Positions 16,373-24,893 of a stretch of DNA of 64,000 bases are shown piece by piece. This DNA comes from Thermoplasmata archaeon. Its GTDB lineage: Archaea > Thermoplasmatota > Thermoplasmata > Methanomassiliicoccales > Methanomethylophilaceae. The stretch lies in the NCBI GenBank assembly GCA_015063125.1, contig SUTB01000001.1:372001-436000 (forward strand), in the 5' to 3' direction. The notes under the pieces were generated by a model. That model was not told where the DNA came from, ran no database searches, and saw nothing but the letters and a program-made list of their open reading frames with translations. Position 1 is the stretch's first letter, and each line of letters opens with the position of its first letter. A program made the position numbers and the translations under genes.

Positions 16373-18172
16373 ATGTTTTCAAGAAAGAATCTGAAAACCA
16401 TCCTCGCCATAGCGGCATTGGCTGTGCTGGCGGCCTTTGCGTGCTGCATGATCGCCGATTCCGAGGATTCGGATGCCGCAGTCAGCGGAACCCCGGGATC
16501 CACCGTATCGCTCACATGGCATACTCTGGACGAGGACATGGATGTCAGCCGTTTCGTCAAGATTGACTCCATATTCGGATGGGAGGAAAGCCCTACCGTC
16601 ACGAAGAGCGGATCCAATGCGAGGATAACGATCCCCGCCAATGCCGCTAACGGAACCTACACATACATCGAGAGTTGCGTGAATCCCGAGAACGGGGATG
16701 AGATCGATTATTACTCCCAGACGTTCACAGTCACTGGACAGAAGGGAACATCGACTTCGAACCCATATACAGGGTCCGTAGCATCCCCATCATCCGTCGG
16801 ATGCTATCAGAACCTCTCGAAGACTGTCTACGTATCCGCCGGTTCCTCTGTGGACATCAAATTCCTTCAGTGGAACAGGGAGAGCAAGGACACCCTTACC
16901 GTTACCAGCGGTTCGGGGCTTTCCATCAGCACCGTCAACAGTTACACCAAGAAGGTCTCAGGATCCCTGTCCTCCGATGCAACCATAACTGCAAAGACGT
17001 GGGACACCAACGCGTATAAGACTGTGACCATTACCCTCAAATCGGTAGGTTCCCAGAGCTCAGAATACACCTGCTATCTGTACTACAACGCCAACGGCGG
17101 ATCAGATGCACCGAGCACCCAATCCTATACGGGGACATCTACATCCAACCATAGCTTCACCGTGGCATCGGGGACACCGACCAGATCGGGATACGATTTC
17201 CTGGGATGGTCTACCAGCAGCTCGGCGACGTCCGCCAGCTACTCTTCAGGTGATCCGATATCCGTTTCATACAACGGCTCGAAGACCCTGTATGCGGTAT
17301 GGCAGGAGAAGGTCACCAGCTACTCGATCACCGTGTACAAGGGCAATTGGTATTCGTTCAAGTGGGTCGGAGGGTCCGATTCCACCACTTACACGACTAC
17401 CAGCCACACCTACACGGTAGCATCTGGAACGAGCTTCGACATAGACTGGTACGGGAAATCCAGCGAATCCGGCAGCGGAACGGGCTACACGTACACGACC
17501 ACGTATTCTTCGAGCAACTACAACATGGCCACATCGCAGTACGGCACAAGCCTCGGGGATTCCGTCACCATCACCAAGACGGCCAAGTACTACCCCGCGG
17601 TCCAGATGACCTCGGAGACCGTGTACACCTACAGCTACACGATCAAGTACAACGCCAACGGGGGGAGCGGAGCGCCCGGGAACACAACGGGAACATCGTC
17701 ATCGACGACCAAATCGATGACTCTGGCCTCGACGACACCGACCAGATCCGGATACACCTTCCAGGGATGGTCAGAATCGTCCACGGCCACGAGTGCGACC
17801 TACAGCGCGGGAGGAACGTACTCCTTCGATTACGGAACGACCAACCTGTACGCCGTGTGGAAGCAGTCAAGCCTGACCATAGGCTCGGTCTCCAAGCAGT
17901 ACGCCGTAGTGGGGCAGGGTGTATCGTTCACGGCCACATGCAGTCCGTCGAACGTATCGGTCAGCTATGCGAAGTCGAACGCATCCAGCGGTCTGACCGT
18001 GAGCATAAGCGGCTCGACCATCACATGCAACGCCTCCGTAGCGGGAACGTATACCTTCACTCTGACAGCCAGCGCTTCGGGATATTCATCCTCCAGCACG
18101 ACCGTTACGGTGCAGTTCGTTCCCGTGCTGGCGTTCACCAATGCTCCGAGCATAGGGGTGATCGGCTCATGA
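16373..18172 (+). CDS. Secreted surface protein with two InlB B-type repeats
   Basis: 599 residues; ribosome site GAGGTGATAGG just ahead of the ATG. Signal peptide 1-38 with a double Cys (FACCMIADSEDSDAA). Two InlB B repeats: YYNANGGSDAPS...YDFLGWSTSSSATSA and KYNANGGSGAPG...YTFQGWSESSTATSA, separated by a Thr/Tyr-rich stretch. The final domain (about 500-599) is Ig-like and ends FTNAPSIGVIGS, matching the end of the 12865 protein. No C-terminal membrane segment. Predicted extracellular; how it stays attached is not evident. Confidence 0.78.
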   Translation: MFSRKNLKTILAIAALAVLAAFACCMIADSEDSDAAVSGTPGSTVSLTWHTLDEDMDVSRFVKIDSIFGWEESPTVTKSGSNARITIPANAANGTYTYIESCVNPENGDEIDYYSQTFTVTGQKGTSTSNPYTGSVASPSSVGCYQNLSKTVYVSAGSSVDIKFLQWNRESKDTLTVTSGSGLSISTVNSYTKKVSGSLSSDATITAKTWDTNAYKTVTITLKSVGSQSSEYTCYLYYNANGGSDAPSTQSYTGTSTSNHSFTVASGTPTRSGYDFLGWSTSSSATSASYSSGDPISVSYNGSKTLYAVWQEKVTSYSITVYKGNWYSFKWVGGSDSTTYTTTSHTYTVASGTSFDIDWYGKSSESGSGTGYTYTTTYSSSNYNMATSQYGTSLGDSVTITKTAKYYPAVQMTSETVYTYSYTIKYNANGGSGAPGNTTGTSSSTTKSMTLASTTPTRSGYTFQGWSESSTATSATYSAGGTYSFDYGTTNLYAVWKQSSLTIGSVSKQYAVVGQGVSFTATCSPSNVSVSYAKSNASSGLTVSISGSTITCNASVAGTYTFTLTASASGYSSSSTTVTVQFVPVLAFTNAPSIGVIGS

Positions 18173-18195
18173 GCGGAGGGCTCTGAAACCTGAAA

Positions 18196-18213
18196 GGAGG
18201 GGGAGACCCCTCC
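18196..18213 (+). promoter_or_regulatory. Hairpin containing a ribosome-binding sequence
   Basis: GGAGGGG (18196-18202), loop GAGA, CCCCTCC (18207-18213), followed by AAAGGGGG and the ATG at 18231. The GGAGG is sequestered in the stem while a second purine tract lies downstream, so the element could tune translation of the 856-aa surface protein or partially terminate transcription. Confidence 0.45.
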
Positions 18214-18230
18214 CAAAGGGGGTTCTTATC

Positions 18231-20801
18231 ATGAAGAAAGCCATCATCCTGGCGATATTGGCAGCAACGATGCTGTCTGTCTGTCTGATCCCGGGGGAAT
18301 CCGATGCATCCTATTCGATAACCTACGGATCTGATTCCGTGGGGGCGGAGAAGATCGTATTCGATTCCAACGGGGGCAGCGGGGGATACGCACAGTACGT
18401 GCTGAACGGGAACCAGACATTCTTTCCGACGGAGTACAAGGAATCTGGATTATCCAACTCGACCTATTCCCAGATATTGAAGGACGGATACGTCCTCCTG
18501 GGATGGAGCGAGAGCAGGACTTCCTCGATTCCCCAGTATTATCCGGGTCAGTCCAACACGGTGACTTCCGACAGGACGTTCTATGCGGTCTGGCAGGATC
18601 TGACCTACGACTGTATCGAGAGGTTTGGAGGTTCCTCCGACGATCTGGATTGCGAGGCCCAGCACATCCTTACGACTAGGAACGGCAGTGTAACGCTCAC
18701 CGTCAATGATGAGACTGGCTCCTATGCGCTCATGCGCTCGGCTATCGAGAGGGGGACCATGAGGTACATCCTCACTGTCACACACGACGGCCAATCGGTA
18801 TCGTCGACAGCGAACGACAGGAACACGACCATATCCGCGGATTGGGTAACACTCTCGATATCCAACAGCGGAACCTTCGGATTTTCGGGCACGCCCGCTT
18901 CCGTTGGGGTCTACTGCATACAGGTGGAGATGCTGACCAAGGGTCTGGGCGGTTCGTACGGCGACCTGGAGGATCTGTTCTGCAGATGGTACGTATCCGT
19001 TGCCGATTCCGGGAGCGATTCATCGAACATCATGCACGCTACCTACGAGGGGGAGGACATAGGATACGGGCCTTTCCACACCGCTGTGAAGCTACCCGAT
19101 TCCGTCTCCCTGAGGCAGAAGGGGTGGAACGTCACGGTGGACGGCTCCCCGGCCATATTCCCTGTAGGGGGCTCATACACCCTGGTGAAGAAGGAGACGG
19201 TGCTGTCTGTCAGCGAATACACATTCGACGAGGTATCTGCCGCCGGAATAGCGGGTGTGATAGCGTACAACGCCAACGGAGGCTCGTACACAGGGGCTTT
19301 CGCCGAGCTTGTACCGATTGACGGATACCAGGGGCTGAAGAGCGGTTCGATCGTATCCAAGGAAGGATACGACTTCCTGGGCTGGAATCCCACGGGTTCC
19401 CCAGACAATCCCATCTTCCCCATCGGATATCTGTACGACATAGTCGACGGATATACAGAGCTGAAAGCAGTCTGGGTGCAGTCCCCCACGAGCACGTTCA
19501 AGGTGCACATGGAGAATCCTTCCGACGGGAACCAGAACTCGTCCTTCGATGCAGTGGCCGGATATAGGTACATGCTGCCTGTCCACGGCTTCGAGGTATC
19601 CGGCTATGATTTCATCGGATGGTCGGGTACCAAGCATGCGATGGGAACGGGCTCCGCCGATCTGGACGAGAGCTTCACAGCTGACGGGTCATGCACGTAC
19701 TACGCAGTATACAGGCCGCTGACGTACAGCTTCTCCATTCACTACGAAGGGGGAGCCGGAAGCGGACAAATGCCCGACCAGACCGCCGAATCCACATCGG
19801 TGCCCTACTACATGACGATCCTGGGATCGGTCTTCACTCTCGACGGATACGAGTTCATCGGGTGGGCGCAGAGCAAGTTCGCCGACTGCCCGTCGTTCCA
19901 AGAGGGGGACGCATACCGCTTCACGGAATCGGGAACGGTCACTCTATATGCGGTTTGGAAAGAGAGGATCGATATCCCCGACACTACCGAGGACATGAAG
20001 TATCTCTACACCCTTCTGTTCGTGGCAAACGGGCAGGATGCGACGAATATCCCGTCAGGGACGTATCGGATTACATCCGAGACAACAGAATCGTTCTACG
20101 TGCCGTCTACGGCCCCTCAAAGAGAGGGCTACAGGTTCATGGGATGGTCCGAGACCGCCACTGGTCTTGCGTTGTACGAGCCGGGAGCGAAGATCACTCT
20201 CCGTATCGATGGCGGGCAGACATCCGCTACCCTGACGCTGTACGCTGTCTGGGAATCTTCCAACCCTCATTCGGGGGACGGTACCGAGCATACGGTCACG
20301 TTCGTAGGGGAATCGGGGACTCTGAGGACTTCCACGGTCAGGAGCGGCAACTCCGTGGGGCAGATATCGGCTCCTGCAAAGGAAGGATTCGCATTCCTCG
20401 GATGGTACCGCGATTCGTCGAAGTGGGATTTCGCATCCCCTGTGACATCGGACATGACGCTGACGGCGATGTATCTGAAGGTCTTCCATCTGGAGCCCGA
20501 CGGGTGTAATGTGAAGGTGGTCATGGACTGCTCCGCCAGCTCTGTGAGCGTAGCGTTCTCCGACGGATTCTCCGCATCGTATGATTCGACTGCGATCCCA
20601 GGGCACGAGGTCCCGGCAGGCACGGGTTCCGTTTCGGTCACGGCCGTGACGGATTCGGGAACATATTCGGCGGTTTGCCACTACACTGCCAACGGCCAAG
20701 AGGAGGACGAGACATCGGAAGGATTCGATTGGATCCTCGCAGGCATCATAGCGGCCTTATCGGCAGCCGTGGTGCTGGTGGCGTGGAGGTTCCTGCTATG
20801 A
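18231..20801 (+). CDS. Large surface protein with six InlB B-type repeats, C-terminal membrane anchor
   Basis: 856 residues. Signal peptide 1-23 ending IPGESDAS. Six Listeria-Bacteroides type units can be counted by their F/L-x-GW turn: YVLLGWSESRTS, YDFLGWNPTGSP, YDFIGWSGTKHA, YEFIGWAQSKFA, YRFMGWSETATG and FAFLGWYRDSSK, most followed 20-30 residues later by TLYAVW or a variant. A single C-terminal helix WILAGIIAALSAAVVLVAW ends with RFLL. Overlaps the next gene by ATGA. Likely an extended, membrane-anchored adhesin. Confidence 0.8.
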   Translation: MKKAIILAILAATMLSVCLIPGESDASYSITYGSDSVGAEKIVFDSNGGSGGYAQYVLNGNQTFFPTEYKESGLSNSTYSQILKDGYVLLGWSESRTSSIPQYYPGQSNTVTSDRTFYAVWQDLTYDCIERFGGSSDDLDCEAQHILTTRNGSVTLTVNDETGSYALMRSAIERGTMRYILTVTHDGQSVSSTANDRNTTISADWVTLSISNSGTFGFSGTPASVGVYCIQVEMLTKGLGGSYGDLEDLFCRWYVSVADSGSDSSNIMHATYEGEDIGYGPFHTAVKLPDSVSLRQKGWNVTVDGSPAIFPVGGSYTLVKKETVLSVSEYTFDEVSAAGIAGVIAYNANGGSYTGAFAELVPIDGYQGLKSGSIVSKEGYDFLGWNPTGSPDNPIFPIGYLYDIVDGYTELKAVWVQSPTSTFKVHMENPSDGNQNSSFDAVAGYRYMLPVHGFEVSGYDFIGWSGTKHAMGTGSADLDESFTADGSCTYYAVYRPLTYSFSIHYEGGAGSGQMPDQTAESTSVPYYMTILGSVFTLDGYEFIGWAQSKFADCPSFQEGDAYRFTESGTVTLYAVWKERIDIPDTTEDMKYLYTLLFVANGQDATNIPSGTYRITSETTESFYVPSTAPQREGYRFMGWSETATGLALYEPGAKITLRIDGGQTSATLTLYAVWESSNPHSGDGTEHTVTFVGESGTLRTSTVRSGNSVGQISAPAKEGFAFLGWYRDSSKWDFASPVTSDMTLTAMYLKVFHLEPDGCNVKVVMDCSASSVSVAFSDGFSASYDSTAIPGHEVPAGTGSVSVTAVTDSGTYSAVCHYTANGQEEDETSEGFDWILAGIIAALSAAVVLVAWRFLL

Positions 20802-22666
20802 ACGGCAAGGCCTTCGCTTTCTTGGCCATGGGGCTGATGCTCATGGCCTCCTGCGGCGGAATAATCGTCCTCGACGACGAGAGGGAGCCCGACGGCTTCC
20901 CCCCGCTCATCGTAGCCATATTGGTGAGCGGTGCGGTTGGGGGTGTCGGCGGATGGACCCTGCATGACTATCTCGATTCCGATTCCGACCAGTCGCAGGA
21001 GTATCTCAGGCTGGCTTCCGCCAACAACATCTCCGACGTGATGTCCGTGGCCTCGGTGTTCACCGCGAACTCCAACAGCAACTACGCACAGCTATGGGGG
21101 ATGACCAAGGAGCATTGGATAAGGCAGGCGGAGCTGGAAGCGTTCGCCCAATGGTCCTCGGGCAAGAGGTATTCCGCTGATGCCGTCATGGAAGGATCCT
21201 CGGTCTACGAGAACAATTCCGTGATGACGGCCAATGCCGTCGCACAGATCGATTCGTTCCTCGGCGAGGTATCCGATAAGGCCTCTAAATGGGGCGGCGA
21301 GGACACATACGCAGGGAAGATGAGTATCGGATTCTCTCTGGACAATCGCTCCTTCCAGACAGCTGGAGGATTCGATGCTAGGCTTCTGTCATTGGTCCAG
21401 ATAAACGGTAGCGGCAGGGTGTACATCGGGAATGTAGACGAGAACTGCATCGTAACGTCCGATTCCTACTCTCCGTCGTACATAGTGAACTACGGCCCCA
21501 GGACCGTCATCACCGGGAACGGGTCGAGCTATGCGATTGAGAGCGGGATGACCTTTGTCGACGACATCTACTCGATAGATGGCCACAAAAGGATGTCCTC
21601 CGGGGTCTTCACCGTCACGGATGCCGTTCTCGGAGGTGATTCCCTGTCATCGGTTATCGGAGGGGCACAGCTCAGATCGGCTCTGTCTTTCGATATCGGC
21701 GGTCATCTCCGCTATGCCGTCCTGGACGGGGATTCCGTGAGATGCGATTCCGTCGCTTACGGTTCTGCCTCGTTCAAGGCGGAGGCCTCAGACATCCCCG
21801 ACGGGAAGAGCAATCCCGATCCCGTAGATCTGATGCCGGTGCTCAAGGCGTACCAGAAGCTCCTCGACAGGCTGTACTGGACAACGGTATCGGCCAACAA
21901 TGCCGCCGGGGCGGTATGGGATATCTACGACAGGGCGGATGCCAAGGATTACGGCGTGACCACGCTCATGGCATCCAACGTCTACGATTCCTTCGTACTG
22001 TCTGAGAGCATGAACGAGATCCTTTCCCTGTCGGCGATGCAGCAGCTGGCGGAATACTACGACATCCATTCCGACGATCTAACTGATCTCCAAATAGGCC
22101 TGTACGCCGACGATATGGACGCCCCATTCGTAAGAGGTTCCATAATCGACAGGTTCGGGAACACGGTCTACGAAGATGTGGTCTTCACCCCGTTCTTCCA
22201 GACGGATGATGTCACATTGCAGAGGGGAACCGACCATAACGTCGATCAGAACACTTTCGTTGCGGTATGGCATGACGGCATGGAGCTGAACGCTTGGTAT
22301 CGGGATTCCATGTCCACATCCGATTATGAGACGGTGTTCATCGAAGTGGGATACGTCCTCAGGATCACCCAGCTGGCGCAGTGCGACTCCCAGGGGATGC
22401 ACAACCAGTCCTCGATAGACTTCAAGGTCACGAAGGTCAGGTACATCGATCCCGGGAGAGCCGATCTCACGGAGGATATCTCGTTCCAGAGGACAGCCAA
22501 GAACGTTCTCCAATCCCTTTGCATCGTCATAGGGGCGATTCTGATTGGAGCCGGGGCCCTGAGGAAGCAGTACCTGTCTGTAGTCCTGGGCATGGCTCTG
22601 GTGGTGTTCGCTGTTCTGTTCGCCGACCCTGTGTGGGCATGGCTGACCGCTCTGAGGGTATGGTGA
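20798..22666 (+). CDS. Membrane protein with large outer domain, unknown
   Basis: 622 residues from the ATG that overlaps the previous TGA. N-terminal hydrophobic segment with a lipobox-like LMASCGG, then VAILVSGAVGGVGGWTL; a large middle domain (about 60-560) rich in Ser/Asp with no recognised family; C-terminal membrane helices (LCIVIGAILIGAGAL, VVLGMALVVFAVLFA). Position directly after the surface-protein genes and before a small membrane protein suggests an assembly or export role. It could be a structural membrane protein of a virus-like element; that is inference. Confidence 0.65.
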   Translation: MNGKAFAFLAMGLMLMASCGGIIVLDDEREPDGFPPLIVAILVSGAVGGVGGWTLHDYLDSDSDQSQEYLRLASANNISDVMSVASVFTANSNSNYAQLWGMTKEHWIRQAELEAFAQWSSGKRYSADAVMEGSSVYENNSVMTANAVAQIDSFLGEVSDKASKWGGEDTYAGKMSIGFSLDNRSFQTAGGFDARLLSLVQINGSGRVYIGNVDENCIVTSDSYSPSYIVNYGPRTVITGNGSSYAIESGMTFVDDIYSIDGHKRMSSGVFTVTDAVLGGDSLSSVIGGAQLRSALSFDIGGHLRYAVLDGDSVRCDSVAYGSASFKAEASDIPDGKSNPDPVDLMPVLKAYQKLLDRLYWTTVSANNAAGAVWDIYDRADAKDYGVTTLMASNVYDSFVLSESMNEILSLSAMQQLAEYYDIHSDDLTDLQIGLYADDMDAPFVRGSIIDRFGNTVYEDVVFTPFFQTDDVTLQRGTDHNVDQNTFVAVWHDGMELNAWYRDSMSTSDYETVFIEVGYVLRITQLAQCDSQGMHNQSSIDFKVTKVRYIDPGRADLTEDISFQRTAKNVLQSLCIVIGAILIGAGALRKQYLSVVLGMALVVFAVLFADPVWAWLTALRVW

Positions 22667-22670
22667 TACC

Positions 22671-22889
22671 GTGGATTTCGAGGAGATCGGTTCCATGCTG
22701 GACTCCGCTGAGGATCTGTACTCCGCGGTGGAGCCCTATATCGAATGGGCCAGGTCCAACTGGATGGCCCTGGTCCTGACGGGAGAGATCCTCGGAGCCG
22801 TCGTAGCCATCAAGTTCGGACGCTACAGGCTGGGCCTCGGCTGGCTGGTCGCCGCTCTTGCCACTATCTGGATGGGTGGTATGGGATGA
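22671..22889 (+). CDS. Small membrane protein
   Basis: 72 residues, GTG start 5 nt after the previous stop. Acidic N-terminus MDFEEIGSMLDSAEDL then two hydrophobic helices (MALVLTGEILGAVVAI and LGWLVAALATIWMGG). Overlaps the next gene by ATGA. Unknown function; size and layout recall holin- or membrane-structural proteins but nothing specific is visible. Confidence 0.6.
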   Translation: MDFEEIGSMLDSAEDLYSAVEPYIEWARSNWMALVLTGEILGAVVAIKFGRYRLGLGWLVAALATIWMGGMG

Positions 22890-23113
22890 TAACCGAATAC
22901 CGCAACGAGAAGGCCGCCAAGGCCCCGGGCCTATGGTACACCTACACTTACGACAACGGCCTCAGGGTGACCTTTGCCGAATACCAGGGGGATCTGGGCG
23001 AATTGGAGGAGCTGGGCAGGAGGCTGTCCAGACAGAAGAGGAGAGAGGTCAGGATGAGGGTCCACGACCATAACGGTCTCGACCGCATACACGCCATCTT
23101 CCATTGCAGATGA
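22886..23113 (+). CDS. Small basic protein, unknown
   Basis: 75 residues. ATG overlaps the upstream TGA. Contains LWYTYTYDNGLRVTFAEYQG followed by a basic helix LEELGRRLSRQKRREVRMRVH. No Cys, no membrane segment. No family recognised. Part of the coupled gene string. Confidence 0.55.
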   Translation: MITEYRNEKAAKAPGLWYTYTYDNGLRVTFAEYQGDLGELEELGRRLSRQKRREVRMRVHDHNGLDRIHAIFHCR

Positions 23114-23151
23114 AACGATAACCAAACTCTTTCGACGAAGAAGGTGAGACA

Positions 23152-23223
23152 ATGATATTCAAGAGAAGATGCGGAGGGGACTGCGAGAGCTGCCGTCTCG
23201 GATGCAGAGGGAAAGGGGACTAG
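23152..23223 (+). CDS. 23-residue Cys-rich microprotein ending in TAG
   Basis: Preceded by AAGGTGAGAC at a good distance, ATG 23152 opens MIFKRRCGGDCESCRLGCRG followed by KGD and TAG. Four Cys in C-x3-C-x2-C-x3-C could bind one zinc or an Fe-S cluster. The TAG (23221-23223) is in frame with the next gene at 23242, so reading UAG as an amino acid would fuse the Cys motif to the 86-residue protein (116 aa in all). The TAG also overlaps the GGAGGT ribosome site for that next gene, so plain termination and restart is equally possible. Confidence 0.5.
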   Translation: MIFKRRCGGDCESCRLGCRGKGD

Positions 23224-23241
23224 GAGGTTCCCGTAAGGAAC

Positions 23242-23502
23242 ATGAACACCGCCCCGAGGGGCACAGATCCCGACGATCTCAGGAAGTTGCAGGGATTCCT
23301 CTCCGAGAGGTACGATTCGCAGTCGCTGATGCTAGCGGTCATCTCGATGTACGGCCAGGGATACATCCGCGAGTACGGGATGGCCAATGCCATGGAGTCC
23401 TATCTGGACAACATAGCCGAGGATATGAGGCTTAGGATAACCAGAGAGGACATCCGCAAGATAGCGGATGCGGTCATCCAGCGCGGGGACATAACCTACT
23501 GA
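23242..23502 (+). CDS. Small helical protein, unknown
   Basis: 86 residues beginning MNTAPRGTDPDDLRKLQGFL; ribosome site GGAGGT 13 nt upstream. Predicted all-helical (SQSLMLAVISMYGQGYIREY, NAMESYLDNIAEDM). Possible in-frame N-terminal extension across the TAG at 23221. No family recognised. Confidence 0.55.
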   Translation: MNTAPRGTDPDDLRKLQGFLSERYDSQSLMLAVISMYGQGYIREYGMANAMESYLDNIAEDMRLRITREDIRKIADAVIQRGDITY

Positions 23503-23511
23503 GGCGATGAT

Positions 23512-24327
23512 ATGGCGACAAGATGCAACATCATCGTCGGCGACAGGCAGTTCTACCACCATTGGGACGGATATCCCGACGGGGTCGGAGCCGATCTGGC
23601 CTATTTCGTGGCGAACATCAACGCTTCGAGCGACCCTCCCAGCCTCAAGGCCATAGCCGACAGCATATCGGAATCGGGGATTATCGGAAGGCTGCATACG
23701 GGCGACGGCAGGGACAGATCGTATGAGCCCGAGGCGTTCGGACTGCATTCCGATATCGAATACCTGTACCTGATCGACGGGAAGAAGGGCGATTACAAAC
23801 TGTACCGCGTGGATGTCTGGGAATACATCCAGTCCACGCCGTTCGAGGGAAGCCATTGGGAGCACCCGTTCTTCTCCTACAGCCTATCGGCATTGAAGAA
23901 GAGGTTCGAGACTGCCGAATACGAGGTCCAGCTACCAACCGTAGATGTGCCCGAGAAGGAAAGGATCTACGCATGCACCGGGATTCTGAGCCACGACGAG
24001 GCAAGATACTGCGGGATGAAGGAGGATCTGGGATACGGCGAGAGGGAATACGGCACGGGTTTCGTCCGTGTCAGGAACGGGAAGGGAAGCGCCAAGGAAT
24101 ATCCGAACTGTCCGAAATGCAACGGATTCACCGGTCCCCAGGACTTCAAATCCAACGGAGTCGAGAACGGATGCTACTACGAATCGTACAAGTGCCCGAT
24201 CTGCGGGGAGAGGTTCTCCGTGACCTACGACACTCCCGACGATTCAGGCAGCTGGACTGTGGATTCGCAATCCGTCAAGAAGCACACGGGATGGAGGAAG
24301 TACCTTTTCAGGAGGTGGGCGAGATGA
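23512..24327 (+). CDS. Phage/plasmid-type HWDGYPDGVG protein with zinc ribbon
   Basis: 271 residues. The start MATRCNIIVGDRQFYHHWDG followed by YPDGVGADLAYFV is a recognisable pattern of uncharacterised proteins common in phages and plasmids (MATRxxI...YxHWDGYPxxxGxxL). Residues about 200-250 add a zinc ribbon (CPKCNGF...CPICGER). Ends with a basic tail. The stop overlaps the next start. Function unknown; its presence supports a mobile-element origin of the operon. Confidence 0.65.
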   Translation: MATRCNIIVGDRQFYHHWDGYPDGVGADLAYFVANINASSDPPSLKAIADSISESGIIGRLHTGDGRDRSYEPEAFGLHSDIEYLYLIDGKKGDYKLYRVDVWEYIQSTPFEGSHWEHPFFSYSLSALKKRFETAEYEVQLPTVDVPEKERIYACTGILSHDEARYCGMKEDLGYGEREYGTGFVRVRNGKGSAKEYPNCPKCNGFTGPQDFKSNGVENGCYYESYKCPICGERFSVTYDTPDDSGSWTVDSQSVKKHTGWRKYLFRRWAR

Positions 24328-24623
24328 CGACCGTCAAGTGTCCCGCCTGCAAGAGATACGGGGAATACGATTGGCATGATGAGGTTCAGCAGGGCCACGG
24401 TTCTCTGGAATTCTCCGAATACGGGTTCGATAAGGGGGAAGCTTGGGAGACCTTCAAGGCCGTCTGCCCCCACTGCTCGGAATCGTTCGACTACTACGAG
24501 GTCTACAGGTTCGACCATTTCGAATCTTCCAACGGCTACGAGGAGGAGCGCTACACCCAGAAGAATCTGGATGATGCCGCGAGAAGGATGAGGTCCGCCT
24601 CGATGAACAGGAGGCTGAGATGA
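24324..24623 (+). CDS. Zinc-ribbon protein
   Basis: 99 residues from the ATG overlapping the previous TGA. Two knuckles: VKCPACKRYGEYDWHD near the N-terminus and AVCPHCSESFDYYEV in the middle, spaced as a single ribbon with an insertion. Acidic, with a short helical tail. Second of four consecutive zinc-binding proteins in the operon. Role unknown. Confidence 0.6.
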   Translation: MTTVKCPACKRYGEYDWHDEVQQGHGSLEFSEYGFDKGEAWETFKAVCPHCSESFDYYEVYRFDHFESSNGYEEERYTQKNLDDAARRMRSASMNRRLR

Positions 24624-24892
24624 TGTCATGCCCATATTGCAGATCCAGGAAGGTGCGCGAGGAGCGCACAGTCAGGACATACGACCTCCCGGACGAATGG
24701 GTTGCCATCAACAATGTCCAGTGCGGGAAGTGCGGATGCTGCTACTCCAAGACAATCCGCGACAACCTCCGCACGGGAAGAAGAAGGGTCGTGGTCAGCA
24801 AGGGCTCCGGCTATGCATCCGTCCCTTCCAGGAATGTCAAGAGGAGCATCAGACAGAGGATACGCGACCTCCGCCTGCGCAGGAGGTGGTGA
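24620..24892 (+). CDS. Basic zinc-ribbon protein
   Basis: 90 residues, coupled to the upstream gene by ATGATG. MMSCPYCRSRKVREERTVRT carries the first CxxC and NVQCGKCGCCYSKTI the second, followed by a very basic tail (RRRVVVSKGSG, VKRSIRQRIRDLRLRRRW). The charge suggests nucleic-acid binding. No family recognised. Confidence 0.6.
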   Translation: MMSCPYCRSRKVREERTVRTYDLPDEWVAINNVQCGKCGCCYSKTIRDNLRTGRRRVVVSKGSGYASVPSRNVKRSIRQRIRDLRLRRRW

Positions 24893-24893
24893 T

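Noticed and set aside
17299-18186. Long His/Arg/Gln-rich frame on the plus strand over a surface-protein gene
   Set aside because: It overlaps the InlB-repeat gene in another frame, has low-complexity composition and no start context; it is a shadow of GC-rich third positions.
20055-20699. 214-codon minus-strand frame
   Set aside because: Antisense to the 856-aa surface protein, Arg-rich, no ribosome site or recognisable motif.
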